From Streptomyces gossypii (GTDB taxonomy: Bacteria; Actinomycetota; Actinomycetes; Streptomycetales; Streptomycetaceae): DNA of 64,000 bases. The notes below the pieces were generated by a model that saw nothing but the letters and a program-made list of their open reading frames with translations, did not search any database and was not told the origin of the DNA. Positions 54,109-63,910 of the stretch are shown here, in pieces. The DNA lies in the NCBI RefSeq assembly GCF_025165795.1, contig NZ_JAJAGO010000005.1, forward strand, positions 124,001-188,000, in the 5' to 3' direction. Position 1 is the stretch's first letter, and each line of letters starts with the position of its first letter. Position numbers and translations under genes: made by a program.

Positions 54109-55359
54109 CGGCGCGGCCTCTTCCGTGTCCGGACCGCGTCGCGCGCCGAGACCGGGGTGTGGTCACGGCAGGCAACGGCATAGGCGGCGAGCAGCGATCG
54201 CTGGGAGTTCCGCCAGGAGAGCTGCCCGCTGATCCGCTCCTGGCCGATCTTGCCCATCCGGGCCCGCATCGGCGGATCGTCCAGCAGCAGCGCGATGAGC
54301 TTGGCGAATTCAGCCTCGTCGTTGGCGGGCGCGTAGACGGCGGCGTCACCGGCGGAGACTCGCGCCTCCCGGAGGTCGAACGAGACGATCGGTCGGCCCA
54401 TCGCCATGTACTCCAGGACCTTGTTCATGGTCGACACGTCGTTGAGTGGATTGCGCGGGTCGGGTGAAAGGCACACGTCCGCGGTGGACAGGTAGCGCAC
54501 CAGGTCGGTGTCCGGAATGCGCCCGGTGAACTGCACCTGCTCGGAGAGTCCGAGCCGCCGGGACAGCTCCACCATCGCGTCGAAGGCGTCGCCGGCGCCG
54601 ACGAACACCGCATGCCAGTCGGTCCTCCCGAGCTCGTCGCGCACTTTCGCAAGGGCCCGCAAGGCGTAGTCGACGCCGTCCTGAGGGCCCATGACGCCGA
54701 GGTAGCACAGCAGATGAGGCTTGCCGCGCTTCAGCTCCGGCTCGGGCGGCACCGGTTGGAACCGGTCGGTCTCGGGCGCGCTGCGCACCACGAAAACATC
54801 CGTCGGCCGCCGACCGCCACGGCGCATCGCGACGTCCCGGTAACTCTCGTTCGTGGCGAGCACGACGTCCGCGGCCCGGTAGGTCAGCCGTTCCAGCGCG
54901 CACACGGCGCGGTAGAGCAGATCTTCGCCGCGGTCGAACCGGGAGAGGTACAGCTCGGGTACCAGGTCGTGCTGGTCGAAGACGAACCGCGCGCCGCGCC
55001 GCTTCAGCCACAGTGCCGGCAGGAACAGCAGGTCGGGCGGGTTGCAGGCGTGGACCACGTCGACCGGGCCGACCTTGCGGGCCAGCCGGGCCGTATGCCA
55101 CAACGCCGATCCGTACTCCCGCAGGTAGCCGGCCGGCCCTCCGGTGGCCGCGCGCAACGGGTAGCGGTGGATCCGCACCCCGTCGATCTCTGCCTCCGGC
55201 TCGGTGTCCCGCGTACTCCCCCGGGGACAGATGACGTGCACCTTCCAGCCCGCGTCGCGCAGCGTCGTGCACTCCTGCCACACCCGTCGGTCGAACGGCA
55301 CCGACAGGTTCTCCACCAGGATCAGCGCGCGCCGGTCCGGCCGGTCGCCGCTGGTTGCG

Positions 55360-55370
<11 letters not shown>
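54105..55370 (-). CDS. Glycosyltransferase family 4 (GT-B)
   Basis: 421 residues if started at the TTG at 55370, which has CAGGGG ten bases upstream and overlaps the dehydrogenase gene by 11 bases; no nearer ATG or GTG fits. The beginning LILVENLSVPFDRRVWQEC is typical of exopolysaccharide GT4 enzymes. The C-terminal Rossmann domain has LLCYLGVMGPQDGVDYALRA, FVGAGDAF and an EX-type motif in NKVLEYMAMGRPIVSFDL. It adds a sugar to the growing lipid-linked repeat unit. Confidence 0.86.
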
Positions 55371-56676
<1,306 letters not shown>

Positions 56677-56695
56677 GACCCGTTCCTCCCCTCAG

Positions 56696-56714
56696 GCAGG
56701 CCCTCCCGGCCTGC
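56696..56714. promoter_or_regulatory. Intercistronic hairpin between first and second operon genes
   Basis: Perfect 7-bp stem GCAGGCC / GGCCTGC with a 5-base loop in the 70-bp gap, the widest gap in the operon. It may be an attenuator or an mRNA processing site. There is no U-tract. Confidence 0.4.
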
Positions 56715-56746
56715 GGTCCGCGCGCCGGCACGACGACTCCCGCGCA

Positions 56747-58225
56747 TCAGTAGGCCCCCTGCCCGCAGAGCACCGCACGCAGCGTCTTCCACAAGATCAC
56801 TGCGTCCAGGGCGAGCGACCAGTCCTCCACGTACCGCAGGTCCAGCCGGACCGCCTCCTCCCACAGCAGGTCGCTGCGTCCGCTGATCTGCCACAGGCCG
56901 GTGAGTCCGGGCTTGACCAGCAGCCGCCGCCGGATGTCCGGGCCGTACGCGGCGGACTCCTCCGGTAACGGAGGCCGCGGGCCGACAAGCGACATCGATC
57001 CGGTGAGCACGTTGAAAAGCTGCGGGAGCTCGTCGACCGAGTACCGGCGCAGCACTGCTCCCACCCGGGTCACCCGCGGATCCCGGCGGATCTTGAACAG
57101 CAGGCCGGCGCCCTCGTTGCGATCGGCCAGCTCGGCACGTGCCCCGTCAGCCCCGGCTACCATGGTGCGGAACTTGAGAATGGTGAACTCGCGGCCGTCC
57201 TTGCCGACCCTGCGCTGGCGGTAGAACGCCCCACCCCGACTGTCGGCCAGCACGAGCAGCCCGATGAGCACCATCAGCGGCGCGAACAGCATCAGCAGGA
57301 TCACGGCGCCCATCCGGTCGACGACTTCTTTGACCGCCCGGCGGCCCCCGGTGAAGGTCGGCATGCTGACCCGCAGCAGCGGGATGCCGAGCACCGCGTC
57401 GACGTGCAGCCGCGGGCCGGCCACCTCCATCAGCACGGGGGCCACGACCATCTCGGCATCGCTGCCTTCGAGGTTCCAGGCCAGCCGCTGCAGCCGGTCC
57501 GGTGACCAGCGCGGGTCCGGTGTGACCGCGACGACACGGTAGCCGTCGCGGCGGATGTGGCTGGCGACATCCGCCAGTCGGCCGACGACCGGCACTCCGT
57601 CCAGTTGGCCACCGTCGAGCCCGGGACCGTCCGCCGTGCACACCGCGTCCACCCGCCAGCCGAGGTGCGGGAACTTGCGGGTTCGGGTGATCAGGTCGCG
57701 CACGGTGGCCAGGCTCCCGGCAGCAAGTACCGGTCGCAGGCACCGTCCTTCCTTCCGCTGTCTGTGCAGCCAGAGGCGGAGCAGATACCGCGTGGTCATG
57801 GTGATGAGCGCGATCGCGGGGATCGCGACGAAGATCCAGAGCTTGATGTTGCGCGAGGTGAGGGCGATCCCGCCGAGCGCCAGTACGACGGTCGCCGTGA
57901 ACAGCGAGCGTCCGAGCCGTCGGAATTCCTCAGCGCCCTGGCCGAGTACGGCCGGAGCCCACGACCGGCTCACCGCAAGCGCCCCCAGCACGAGCAGCTC
58001 GGTGCCGAATGCGAGAATTCCCCACTTCTCGTGCCAGTTGGCAGCGTCCCGGGCTCCGAAGAAGCTGCCGATCACCGCCACCACGAAGGCGGTGGTCACG
58101 GTATCGCTGGTGATCACGGTACGGCGGTACCGCTGCTCCCAGTCGATCGCGGGCTGACTGATTGCCCCGTTCGCCGGACGCCCGCGCGCCGACGGAAACG
58201 GGCTGACTAATCCCCCCTGCCGCAC
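56747..58225 (-). CDS. Polyprenyl glycosylphosphotransferase (WbaP/CpsE-like), operon lead gene
   Basis: 492 residues, initiating enzyme that transfers a sugar-1-phosphate to undecaprenyl phosphate. About four N-terminal membrane helices (40-155), a CoA-binding-like Rossmann region (165-260), a fifth helix (about 300-325, AVILLMLFAPLMVLIGLLVL) and the catalytic domain with RRVGKDGREFTILKFRTM, DELPQLFNVLTGSMSLVGPR and KPGLTGLWQISGRS. GTG start with GAGGGGG upstream. Codon 6 is TTA (58210-58208), so translation of the whole operon should need the bldA tRNA if this start is right. Confidence 0.9.
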   Translation of the reverse strand: MRQGGLVSPFPSARGRPANGAISQPAIDWEQRYRRTVITSDTVTTAFVVAVIGSFFGARDAANWHEKWGILAFGTELLVLGALAVSRSWAPAVLGQGAEEFRRLGRSLFTATVVLALGGIALTSRNIKLWIFVAIPAIALITMTTRYLLRLWLHRQRKEGRCLRPVLAAGSLATVRDLITRTRKFPHLGWRVDAVCTADGPGLDGGQLDGVPVVGRLADVASHIRRDGYRVVAVTPDPRWSPDRLQRLAWNLEGSDAEMVVAPVLMEVAGPRLHVDAVLGIPLLRVSMPTFTGGRRAVKEVVDRMGAVILLMLFAPLMVLIGLLVLADSRGGAFYRQRRVGKDGREFTILKFRTMVAGADGARAELADRNEGAGLLFKIRRDPRVTRVGAVLRRYSVDELPQLFNVLTGSMSLVGPRPPLPEESAAYGPDIRRRLLVKPGLTGLWQISGRSDLLWEEAVRLDLRYVEDWSLALDAVILWKTLRAVLCGQGAY

Positions 58226-58864
58226 AGAACCCCCTCAGGTCGCCAGTGCTTCGACGTGCTCGCCTAACACGGTTCCTCCCTCCCCACCCGGGAGGCCCGC
58301 GCCCCCACGCATGACATCCGGGCTGTTTCAGCGCTGCTTGAACAACCCACCCTGGCGACAGCAGACTCGTATGTCCTGGCCAGACTCCCGAGGTGCGCCG
58401 GAACCCGTCGAAACCTCGGGTGCTCCCCGCACCCAAGGCCCCCTCTCGGGCTCCAGGAATCGATCACCCCTACGTCTGGCGCCGGGGACGCGACTGCTGG
58501 CTTTCCGCAGTGCCGGACCTCTAGATCATCATTTGTCACCTCGTGTCCGAACAGCTGAAGCACGGTCAATCTAGAGCATCGGGGCCAGTATGTAGAGAGG
58601 ATGTGTGCAATTCGTGCTCAAGCTTTGAGACCGGATCCACCAATTGGTGACCGCCTACCGGTGCCTTGACGCCACCGGCGGCTCCAGCAGCTCGCCCGGC
58701 CCCCGGGCGGGGCTTCCACGCGGAGGTGATCGCGAGCTGCACGGGCCTTGTGCGGCGCCCAGTTCGGCGACGAGTTCCCGCTGTTCGTGCACTGCGGCGT
58801 GCCGCTGTGGGTGCCCGAGGCGCGCGGAGTGAGCGACCGGGTGGCAACCCTTCTGCTCAGACGG
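58226..58864 (-). promoter_or_regulatory. 639-bp upstream region of the polysaccharide operon
   Basis: No intact gene is seen. It must contain the operon promoter, though no consensus -10/-35 stands out. Notable are a 6-bp leader hairpin CCTCCC...GGGAGG (about 58273-58293), a wide inverted pair CTCTAGAT (58519-58526) and ATCTAGAG (58569-58576), the palindrome CACCAATTGGTG (58638-58649) and the second copy of the 30-bp repeat. Around 58740-58870 a coding-like frame (FGDEFPLFVHCGVPLWVPEA) without a start looks like a gene remnant. Confidence 0.5.
58816..58845 (+). repeat. 30-bp repeat, copy 2 (copy 1 at 25036-25065)
   Basis: Same orientation as copy 1, with 28 of 30 identical bases. It lies inside the decayed coding-like stretch at 58740-58870, just outside the sulfoglycolysis-type operon. 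Confidence 0.6.
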
Positions 58865-59593
58865 TCACCAGGTGAGCACACCGCGCAGCACGGCGGCGAG
58901 CCCGCCCAGCAGGGCGACGGCGATCATCAGCCGCCGTATCAGCAGGGGATCGACTCTGCTCGTCAGCCACTCCCCGGCTGCCGCTCCGGCCAGCACCAGC
59001 ACGGTCGCCGCGGACAGTTCCCTGAACCCGATGGGGGGAAGCCCCTTCGCGGCTACCGAGACGCAGTTGATGACGAGCAGATGCGCCTGGGCCGTTGCCA
59101 CGAACCGGCGCATGTCCCAGCCCTCGGAGAGAGCGTGCACGGTGATCATTGGGCCGCCGAGCCCCGCGGTGACGTTCATGAAGCCGGACATCGCACCGGC
59201 CGTCACCGCCCCGGACCGGCCGTGCAGCGTGGCGGCCTGTTCGCCGCACTGGACGAGCAGCATCGCGCCGACGGCCAGCGTGCCGACCAGGACCAGCAGA
59301 AGCGGCTCCGGCAGTGCGCCGATCACCGCGATCCCGGCGGGTACCGCTGCCAGTCCCGGCACCGTCAGCCAGGCCATCCGCCGCCATTCCAGCGCGCGCC
59401 AGGTCCGCAGGAGCACGATCGCGCAGAGTACGGCGGACAGTAGGTTGACCAGCGCGACACCGGTCCGCGCCCCCAGTACGAGGACCAGGAACGGGGCGGC
59501 CACCAACGCGAAACCCAGCCCGGTCGCCCGCTGGGTGGCCGCCCCGGTCATCACTCCGGCACCGGCGAGCGTCGGCAGCAGCAGGGACTCCAC
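58865..59593 (-). CDS. TauE/SafE family sulfonate/sulfite exporter
   Basis: 242 residues from a GTG two bases after the dehydrogenase stop. Seven to eight membrane helices in two related halves, each with a conserved G-x-G-x-G-F-A/G-x-x-x-P element (TGLGFALVAAPFL; MSGFMNVTAGLGGPM). TauE/SafE proteins export organosulfonates or sulfite. In this operon it is the natural exit for sulfolactate or a related C3 sulfonate. Family assignment is firm; the substrate is inferred from its neighbours. Confidence 0.87.
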   Translation of the reverse strand: MESLLLPTLAGAGVMTGAATQRATGLGFALVAAPFLVLVLGARTGVALVNLLSAVLCAIVLLRTWRALEWRRMAWLTVPGLAAVPAGIAVIGALPEPLLLVLVGTLAVGAMLLVQCGEQAATLHGRSGAVTAGAMSGFMNVTAGLGGPMITVHALSEGWDMRRFVATAQAHLLVINCVSVAAKGLPPIGFRELSAATVLVLAGAAAGEWLTSRVDPLLIRRLMIAVALLGGLAAVLRGVLTW

Positions 59594-59595
59594 GA

Positions 59596-61035
59596 CTAGA
59601 GCCCGAGCGAGAGGTACTGCGGCTCGGTGAACTCCATCAGTCCGGCCGCCGCCCCCTCCCGGCCCAGACCGGACTGCTTGCTCCCGCCCATCGGGGCGAA
59701 CGCCACGCTCGGTAGTGCCTCGTTGACCCCGATGACCCCAGCCTCCAGCCGTTCGGCGAAGGTCCAGGCGCGGCCGATGTCGCGCGCGTAGACGTACGCC
59801 GCCAGGCCCATCTCGGTGGCGTTGGCCAGCCGCAGCGCCTCTGCGTCGTCGGTCACCCGGAACACGGCGGCAGCCGGGCCGAACACCTCGGTGGTGGCGA
59901 GGGCCGACGTGGCCGGTACGTCCCCCAGCAGGGCGGGCGCCAGGAAGCTGCCGGCTTCCGGTACCGGACGCTCGGCGGTGAGCAGGGTGGCACCGGCGGC
60001 CAGCGCTCCGTCCACCAGGCCGCGTACCGCCTCGACACGTACCGGGTTCAGCAGCGGACCCAGGTCAGGGCAGGGGTCGGCGAGGCCGTCACCGAGGGTC
60101 AGTTCGTCGGTCCGGCGGGCGAACTCGCTGACGAACTCGTCGTAGACGGCCGTGTGCACGACGAAGCGGTTGGCACCGATGCAGGACTGCCCCGTGTTAC
60201 GGAACTTGGCGAGCAGTGCGCCCTCCACCGCTGATCCGACATCGGCATCGTCGAGCACCACGAAGGCGGCGTCACCCCCCAGTTCGAGCAGCGGCCGGAC
60301 GATACGGCGGGCGCACCGCTGCATGATCAGCTTTCCGACGGCGGTAGAACCGGTGAAGGTCGCGACACGTACCGCCGGGTGGTCGAGGAGAGCCTCCGTC
60401 GTGGGTGCGGCCGGGCCGTGCACCAGGTTGACGACGCCGTCAGGCAGACCCGCGTCGGTCAGGCAGCGGATCAACTCGGTGACTGCCAGCGGCGCCTGCT
60501 CCGAGACGCGGGCGACCACGGAGCAGCCCGCGACCAGGGCGGGCGCGAGTTTGCGGGCCTGGATGGAGCAGGGGAAGTTCCATGGTGTCAGGCTGGCCAC
60601 CACGCCCGCGGGGCGGTGCAGCACGAGATGGCGGCGGCCGGGAGCCTCCTGAGGCAGGATCGCGCCGTCGGCGCGGCGGCCCTGCTCGGCGAACCAGCGG
60701 AAGTACTCCGCCGAGAAGGCGATCTCCCCGGCCGCTTCGGGGAGCCGCTTACCCGCCTCTGCGGCGAGCAGCCGGGCCAGCTGGTCAGACCGCTGCCGGA
60801 TCAGACGTGCGGCCTCCAGCAGTACGTCGGCCCGGTACCGGGCGGTGGCCGCCGACCAGTTGGTGAACGCGCGGGCTGCCGCATCGCAGGCGGCGGTGGC
60901 GTCCCGTACGGCCTGGCCGGAGTCCGGGTGGTCGACATGGCCCACCAGGGCCCCGGTGGCCGGGGCGCGCACCTCCAGCCGCTGGTCCCGGCTCTGCCAC
61001 ACGCCGTCGATCAGGACGGTGGGAACCACGCTCAT
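59596..61035 (-). CDS. Aldehyde dehydrogenase, proposed sulfolactaldehyde dehydrogenase
   Basis: 479 residues from the ATG at 61035, chosen for the strong GAGGAGAGG before it; an ATG 12 codons earlier has no ribosome-binding site. NAD(P)-dependent ALDH of the succinate-semialdehyde (GabD) type: LTPWNFPC (cofactor), FTGSTAVGK, the general base Glu in LELGGDAAFVVL and the catalytic Cys in NTGQSCIGANRF. Next to a YihT-like aldolase, its most likely substrate is sulfolactaldehyde, giving sulfolactate, as in sulfo-ED and oxidative sulfo-EMP pathways. Succinate semialdehyde cannot be excluded by sequence alone. Confidence 0.85.
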   Translation of the reverse strand: MSVVPTVLIDGVWQSRDQRLEVRAPATGALVGHVDHPDSGQAVRDATAACDAAARAFTNWSAATARYRADVLLEAARLIRQRSDQLARLLAAEAGKRLPEAAGEIAFSAEYFRWFAEQGRRADGAILPQEAPGRRHLVLHRPAGVVASLTPWNFPCSIQARKLAPALVAGCSVVARVSEQAPLAVTELIRCLTDAGLPDGVVNLVHGPAAPTTEALLDHPAVRVATFTGSTAVGKLIMQRCARRIVRPLLELGGDAAFVVLDDADVGSAVEGALLAKFRNTGQSCIGANRFVVHTAVYDEFVSEFARRTDELTLGDGLADPCPDLGPLLNPVRVEAVRGLVDGALAAGATLLTAERPVPEAGSFLAPALLGDVPATSALATTEVFGPAAAVFRVTDDAEALRLANATEMGLAAYVYARDIGRAWTFAERLEAGVIGVNEALPSVAFAPMGGSKQSGLGREGAAAGLMEFTEPQYLSLGL

Positions 61036-61074
61036 AGCCGGCCTCTCCTCGGTGTCCTTGACTGTCGCCATGGT

Positions 61075-61995
61075 TCAGCCCACCCTCGCTGCGACCGTCT
61101 CGTCCACGATGTCCACCAGGTGCCGCAGCCGCGGCACCGCGTCCTCGTGCAATGCGCGTTCCAGGTCGGGGGCGCCTATGCAGTCCCGCCAGACGGCGCG
61201 TCCGGCCAGGAAGCCGGACGCCCCCGCCTCGCAGGCCAGCCTCACTGCGCGCGGGAACTCGTCGGCGGGCACCCCGGAGGAGAGCACGACCCAGGGCGAG
61301 GCGATCGCCTCGTCGAGTTCGGCGCAGGACCGCCGGATCTCCTCGTCGGTGCTGCGGCCGCCGTGCGGGACTTCCCCCTTGTACAGGTCGGCGCCGAGGT
61401 TCCCGAGTTCGCGGGCGGCGGCCAGCACGCCGCTGGTGTGGTCCCAGGCGTCGCCGGACCTGGGAGGGCGGGAGACCGGCTCGATGATGCTCACCAGACC
61501 GGCGTCCCGGCAGCGCCGCACGAAGCGGCGCACCATGTTCGTACGCGTCTCGGGTGAGCCGTCGGGGCGCCAGATGACCAGCAGTTTCATGGCGACGGCG
61601 CCCTGGCCGCGCACGGTATGGGCGTCCACGTCCTCGTCGATCACCGCGTCCGTGACCACCTCGCCGTGTCCGGGAACGAAGTGGTCGGCGGCCGCGATCA
61701 GCCCGCAGCCGGGCGCGACGGCTTCTTCCTCGACCAAGGCGTCGAAGCAGAACTGCCGGTCGGCCAGGACCCCGGAGGCGTACGGGGTCAGCACGCGCGC
61801 CGCGGCTGTCTTGAACGCCGTCAGCTTCCGGTCGGGCACCGACTCCAGCACCCGTGCCGGTACCGAACCGTCGGGTTCGGGCACGGCGTTCCCGGCGAAC
61901 ATCAGCCGCATGGCCTCGCGCTGGTCCACGGCGAGCATGGCCAGTGCCCCGGAGGAGCGGGCGAGCACCGACAAGTCATAGGCGGGCAGGTTCAC
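61075..61995 (-). CDS. yihT: Sulfofructose-1-phosphate aldolase-like protein (YihT family)
   Basis: 306 residues, class I (beta/alpha)8 aldolase. It aligns by eye with E. coli YihT throughout: SGALAMLAVDQREAMRLMFA, GLVSIIEPVSRPPRSGD, GADLYKGEVP with the Schiff-base Lys206 (Lys193 in YihT) and GASGFLAGRAVW with Arg266 at the place of the YihT sulfonate-contacting Arg253. The reaction would split 6-deoxy-6-sulfofructose 1-phosphate into dihydroxyacetone phosphate and sulfolactaldehyde. Tagatose-bisphosphate aldolase (LacD) is the main alternative but matches less well. The ATG overlaps the kinase stop (ATGA). Confidence 0.83.
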   Translation of the reverse strand: MNLPAYDLSVLARSSGALAMLAVDQREAMRLMFAGNAVPEPDGSVPARVLESVPDRKLTAFKTAAARVLTPYASGVLADRQFCFDALVEEEAVAPGCGLIAAADHFVPGHGEVVTDAVIDEDVDAHTVRGQGAVAMKLLVIWRPDGSPETRTNMVRRFVRRCRDAGLVSIIEPVSRPPRSGDAWDHTSGVLAAARELGNLGADLYKGEVPHGGRSTDEEIRRSCAELDEAIASPWVVLSSGVPADEFPRAVRLACEAGASGFLAGRAVWRDCIGAPDLERALHEDAVPRLRHLVDIVDETVAARVG

Positions 61996-62957
61996 TCGAA
62001 CTCCTTCACGTCACCGGACAGTGCGGTGACCTCGTGGTGGCCGGGGATCGCGGAACGGCCGTCGACGGCGCGGCAGGACAGAGCGGCCACGTCGGCGGCG
62101 TACGCCATTGCCTCGGGAAGCGCCAGATCGCGCACGATGCCGGTGAGGAGGGCGCCGTGGAAGACGTCACCGGCGCCGAGCGTGCTGACCACCTGGACGG
62201 GCCGGGCGGGGACACGGTGCACGGTGCCGTCGGCGTCGCGGCCGAGGGCACCTCGGGCGCCGTCGGTGGCCACCACCTGCTGGGCACCGGCGGCGGCGAG
62301 CAGAGCGGCTTCGGCCGGGGTGACGCCGGGTCCGGCCTCGGCCGCGCCCGGGTCCGGCGTTGCGGCGCGGGCGGCGGCGTCGGGATAGCGGGCGGCGAGA
62401 CGTCCGACGGTGGGGACGTAGAGCTGTACGTCGGCGGGGCGGCAGAGGGTGCTGGGCACCGGGTTGCCGTCGTCGACGGAGAGCCGGGGGCGTTGTCCGG
62501 GCGGCACGTCGGCGAGCAGCGCCGCGACGGCCGGCCAGCCGAGGTGGTCCACGTGCACCCAGTCGGCTTTCCGTACGGCGGCCTCCGCCTCGGGCTGGAG
62601 GACCAGCGGGGGGACCGGGAGGGTGCAGATCGCCCGGGCCCCCTCCCGCAGGCTGGAGATCACGACGCTGGCGGGAGTACGTACGTCGGGGTCGATGTGC
62701 AGGTGGCGGGTCCCCACGCCCTCGGCCGCCAGTTCCGCCGCGATGCCGTGGCCCCGGGCGTCGCTTCCGACGGTGCAGATCAGTTCGGTGTGCAGGCCCA
62801 GCCGGGCGGCGGTCACGGCGGCGGTCGCGGCCGGCCCGCCGCCGCCGTGCACCAGGTCGTCGGCGACGATCCGTTCGTCCGCTGTGGGGTGGTGGTCGAC
62901 CACCGCGATGACATCCGCGGTAGCGACACCGACGAAGACGACACGTGTCATGGCCAC
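61992..62957 (-). CDS. yihV: PfkB-family sugar kinase, proposed sulfofructose kinase (YihV-like)
   Basis: 321 residues from a GTG; an ATG two codons later is equally possible. PfkB/ribokinase fold with GGGPAATAAVTAARLG, the first signature, near residues 39-54, and the anion hole and catalytic Asp in TLGAGDVFHGALL. Both blocks, and the closing CRAVDGRSAIPG, resemble E. coli YihV more than ribokinase or 2-keto-3-deoxygluconate kinase. It should phosphorylate sulfofructose at C1 using ATP. It is the first gene of the catabolic transcript, behind an AT-rich promoter with an inverted repeat. Confidence 0.82.
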   Translation of the reverse strand: MAMTRVVFVGVATADVIAVVDHHPTADERIVADDLVHGGGGPAATAAVTAARLGLHTELICTVGSDARGHGIAAELAAEGVGTRHLHIDPDVRTPASVVISSLREGARAICTLPVPPLVLQPEAEAAVRKADWVHVDHLGWPAVAALLADVPPGQRPRLSVDDGNPVPSTLCRPADVQLYVPTVGRLAARYPDAAARAATPDPGAAEAGPGVTPAEAALLAAAGAQQVVATDGARGALGRDADGTVHRVPARPVQVVSTLGAGDVFHGALLTGIVRDLALPEAMAYAADVAALSCRAVDGRSAIPGHHEVTALSGDVKEFE

Positions 62958-62989
62958 CGCCTGCCCGAATCCAGAAGAGTCATGGAGGG

Positions 62990-63030
62990 AGTGTCACAAC
63001 GATATGTTTACTTGTCAACAGAGAATGTTG
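62990..63030 (-). promoter_or_regulatory. Promoter and candidate DeoR operator of the sulfoglycolysis-type operon
   Basis: On the minus strand TTGACA (63018-63013) is a consensus -35; 17 bases on, GACACT (62995-62990) is a weak -10. The inverted repeat CAACA-gagaa-TGTTG (63016-63030) overlaps the -35 and is the best operator candidate for the DeoR protein encoded just upstream. The stretch is clearly more AT-rich than its surroundings. Confidence 0.55.
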
Positions 63031-63079
63031 CTAACGGATCATTCCTGTGCGTGGCGGAGTGCACAGTGGTGGGGCAGCG

Positions 63080-63910
63080 TCATGCCTCGGGGTCCGTGTT
63101 CGTGTCCGCCACGACACCCGCCGGAACGCCCTCCGCCACGCAGACCCGCACCCCGGCGGCATCAAGGGCCGCCGCCAGACCGGCCGCCGGCGGCCGGTCG
63201 GTGACCATGGTGCCGACCGCCTCCAGCGGACAGAGCAGCACCGGCGCTGATGCCTCGATCTTCGAGTGGTCCACCATCAGCACGACCTCGTCGGCTATAC
63301 CCATCAGTGCCTGCTTGGTGGGCCGTTCCAGGTCGGTGCTGACGTAGATTCCCCGTTCGTCCACGGCCGCCGCTCCCATGAAGAACAGCCGTACCCGCAG
63401 CCGGGCCACGCCCTCCACCGTCATCGGTCCGACGAAGGCCCTGCTCTCCGGATTGAGATCGCCGCCGAGTCCCACCACCCGGGCCGGGGGGCGGCCCAGC
63501 ATCTGCTGGAGAACGGGCACCGAGTGGGTGACCACCGACCCGGTGAACGCCTGCGGCAGCGCCGCGACCAGCTCGCACGGGGTGGTCCCGGAATCGATCG
63601 CGATCGCGTCGGCCTGACCTGCCAGCTCGGCCGCGCGAGCGCCGATGCGCACTTTGGCGTCGTGGTGTGCGTCCGCCCGCCCGGAGAACGCGGGGACCTG
63701 GCTGCCCAGCGGCAGGCTGACTCCGCCGCGCACCACCCGTACGAGACCGTCCCCCTCCAGTAGCCGCAGGTCACGCCGTACGGTCATGTCGGAGACTTGG
63801 AGGTCGCCGCTCAGGTCGCTGATCGAAAGAAAGCCGCTGGCCTGTAGTCGGCTGAGGATCGCGTCGCGTCGCCCGGTGGCCGTGTCGTATCGCGGCACTG
63901 CGTCAGTCAT
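63080..63910 (-). CDS. DeoR/GlpR family transcriptional regulator
   Basis: 276 residues from the ATG at 63910, which has AAGGAAGGG upstream; a start 17 codons earlier lacks one. N-terminal helix-turn-helix (RRDAILSRLQASGFLSISDL, VSDMTVRRDLRLLEGDGLV) and a C-terminal sugar-phosphate-binding domain (IDSGTT, VVTHSVPV, GLGGDLN, MGAAAVDERGIY, VDHSK). The position ahead of the kinase matches YihW and other DeoR repressors of sugar pathways. It should be released by a phosphorylated intermediate such as sulfofructose 1-phosphate (inference). Confidence 0.88.
   Translation of the reverse strand: MTDAVPRYDTATGRRDAILSRLQASGFLSISDLSGDLQVSDMTVRRDLRLLEGDGLVRVVRGGVSLPLGSQVPAFSGRADAHHDAKVRIGARAAELAGQADAIAIDSGTTPCELVAALPQAFTGSVVTHSVPVLQQMLGRPPARVVGLGGDLNPESRAFVGPMTVEGVARLRVRLFFMGAAAVDERGIYVSTDLERPTKQALMGIADEVVLMVDHSKIEASAPVLLCPLEAVGTMVTDRPPAAGLAAALDAAGVRVCVAEGVPAGVVADTNTDPEA

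Noticed and set aside
58226..58300. ECF-sigma promoter (GGAACC with CGTC) for the polysaccharide operon
   Set aside because: The spacer is about 14 bases, shorter than usual, and the -10 match is poor.
59596..61035. Calling the aldehyde dehydrogenase a succinate-semialdehyde dehydrogenase (GabD) of GABA metabolism
   Set aside because: No GABA transaminase or transporter is nearby, and the operon context favours sulfolactaldehyde; the sequence alone does not decide.
61075..61995. Tagatose-1,6-bisphosphate aldolase (LacD) or the inositol-cluster (beta/alpha)8 protein
   Set aside because: Length, the opening AMLAVDQREAMR block and the active-site region follow YihT more closely, and the kinase partner is YihV-like.
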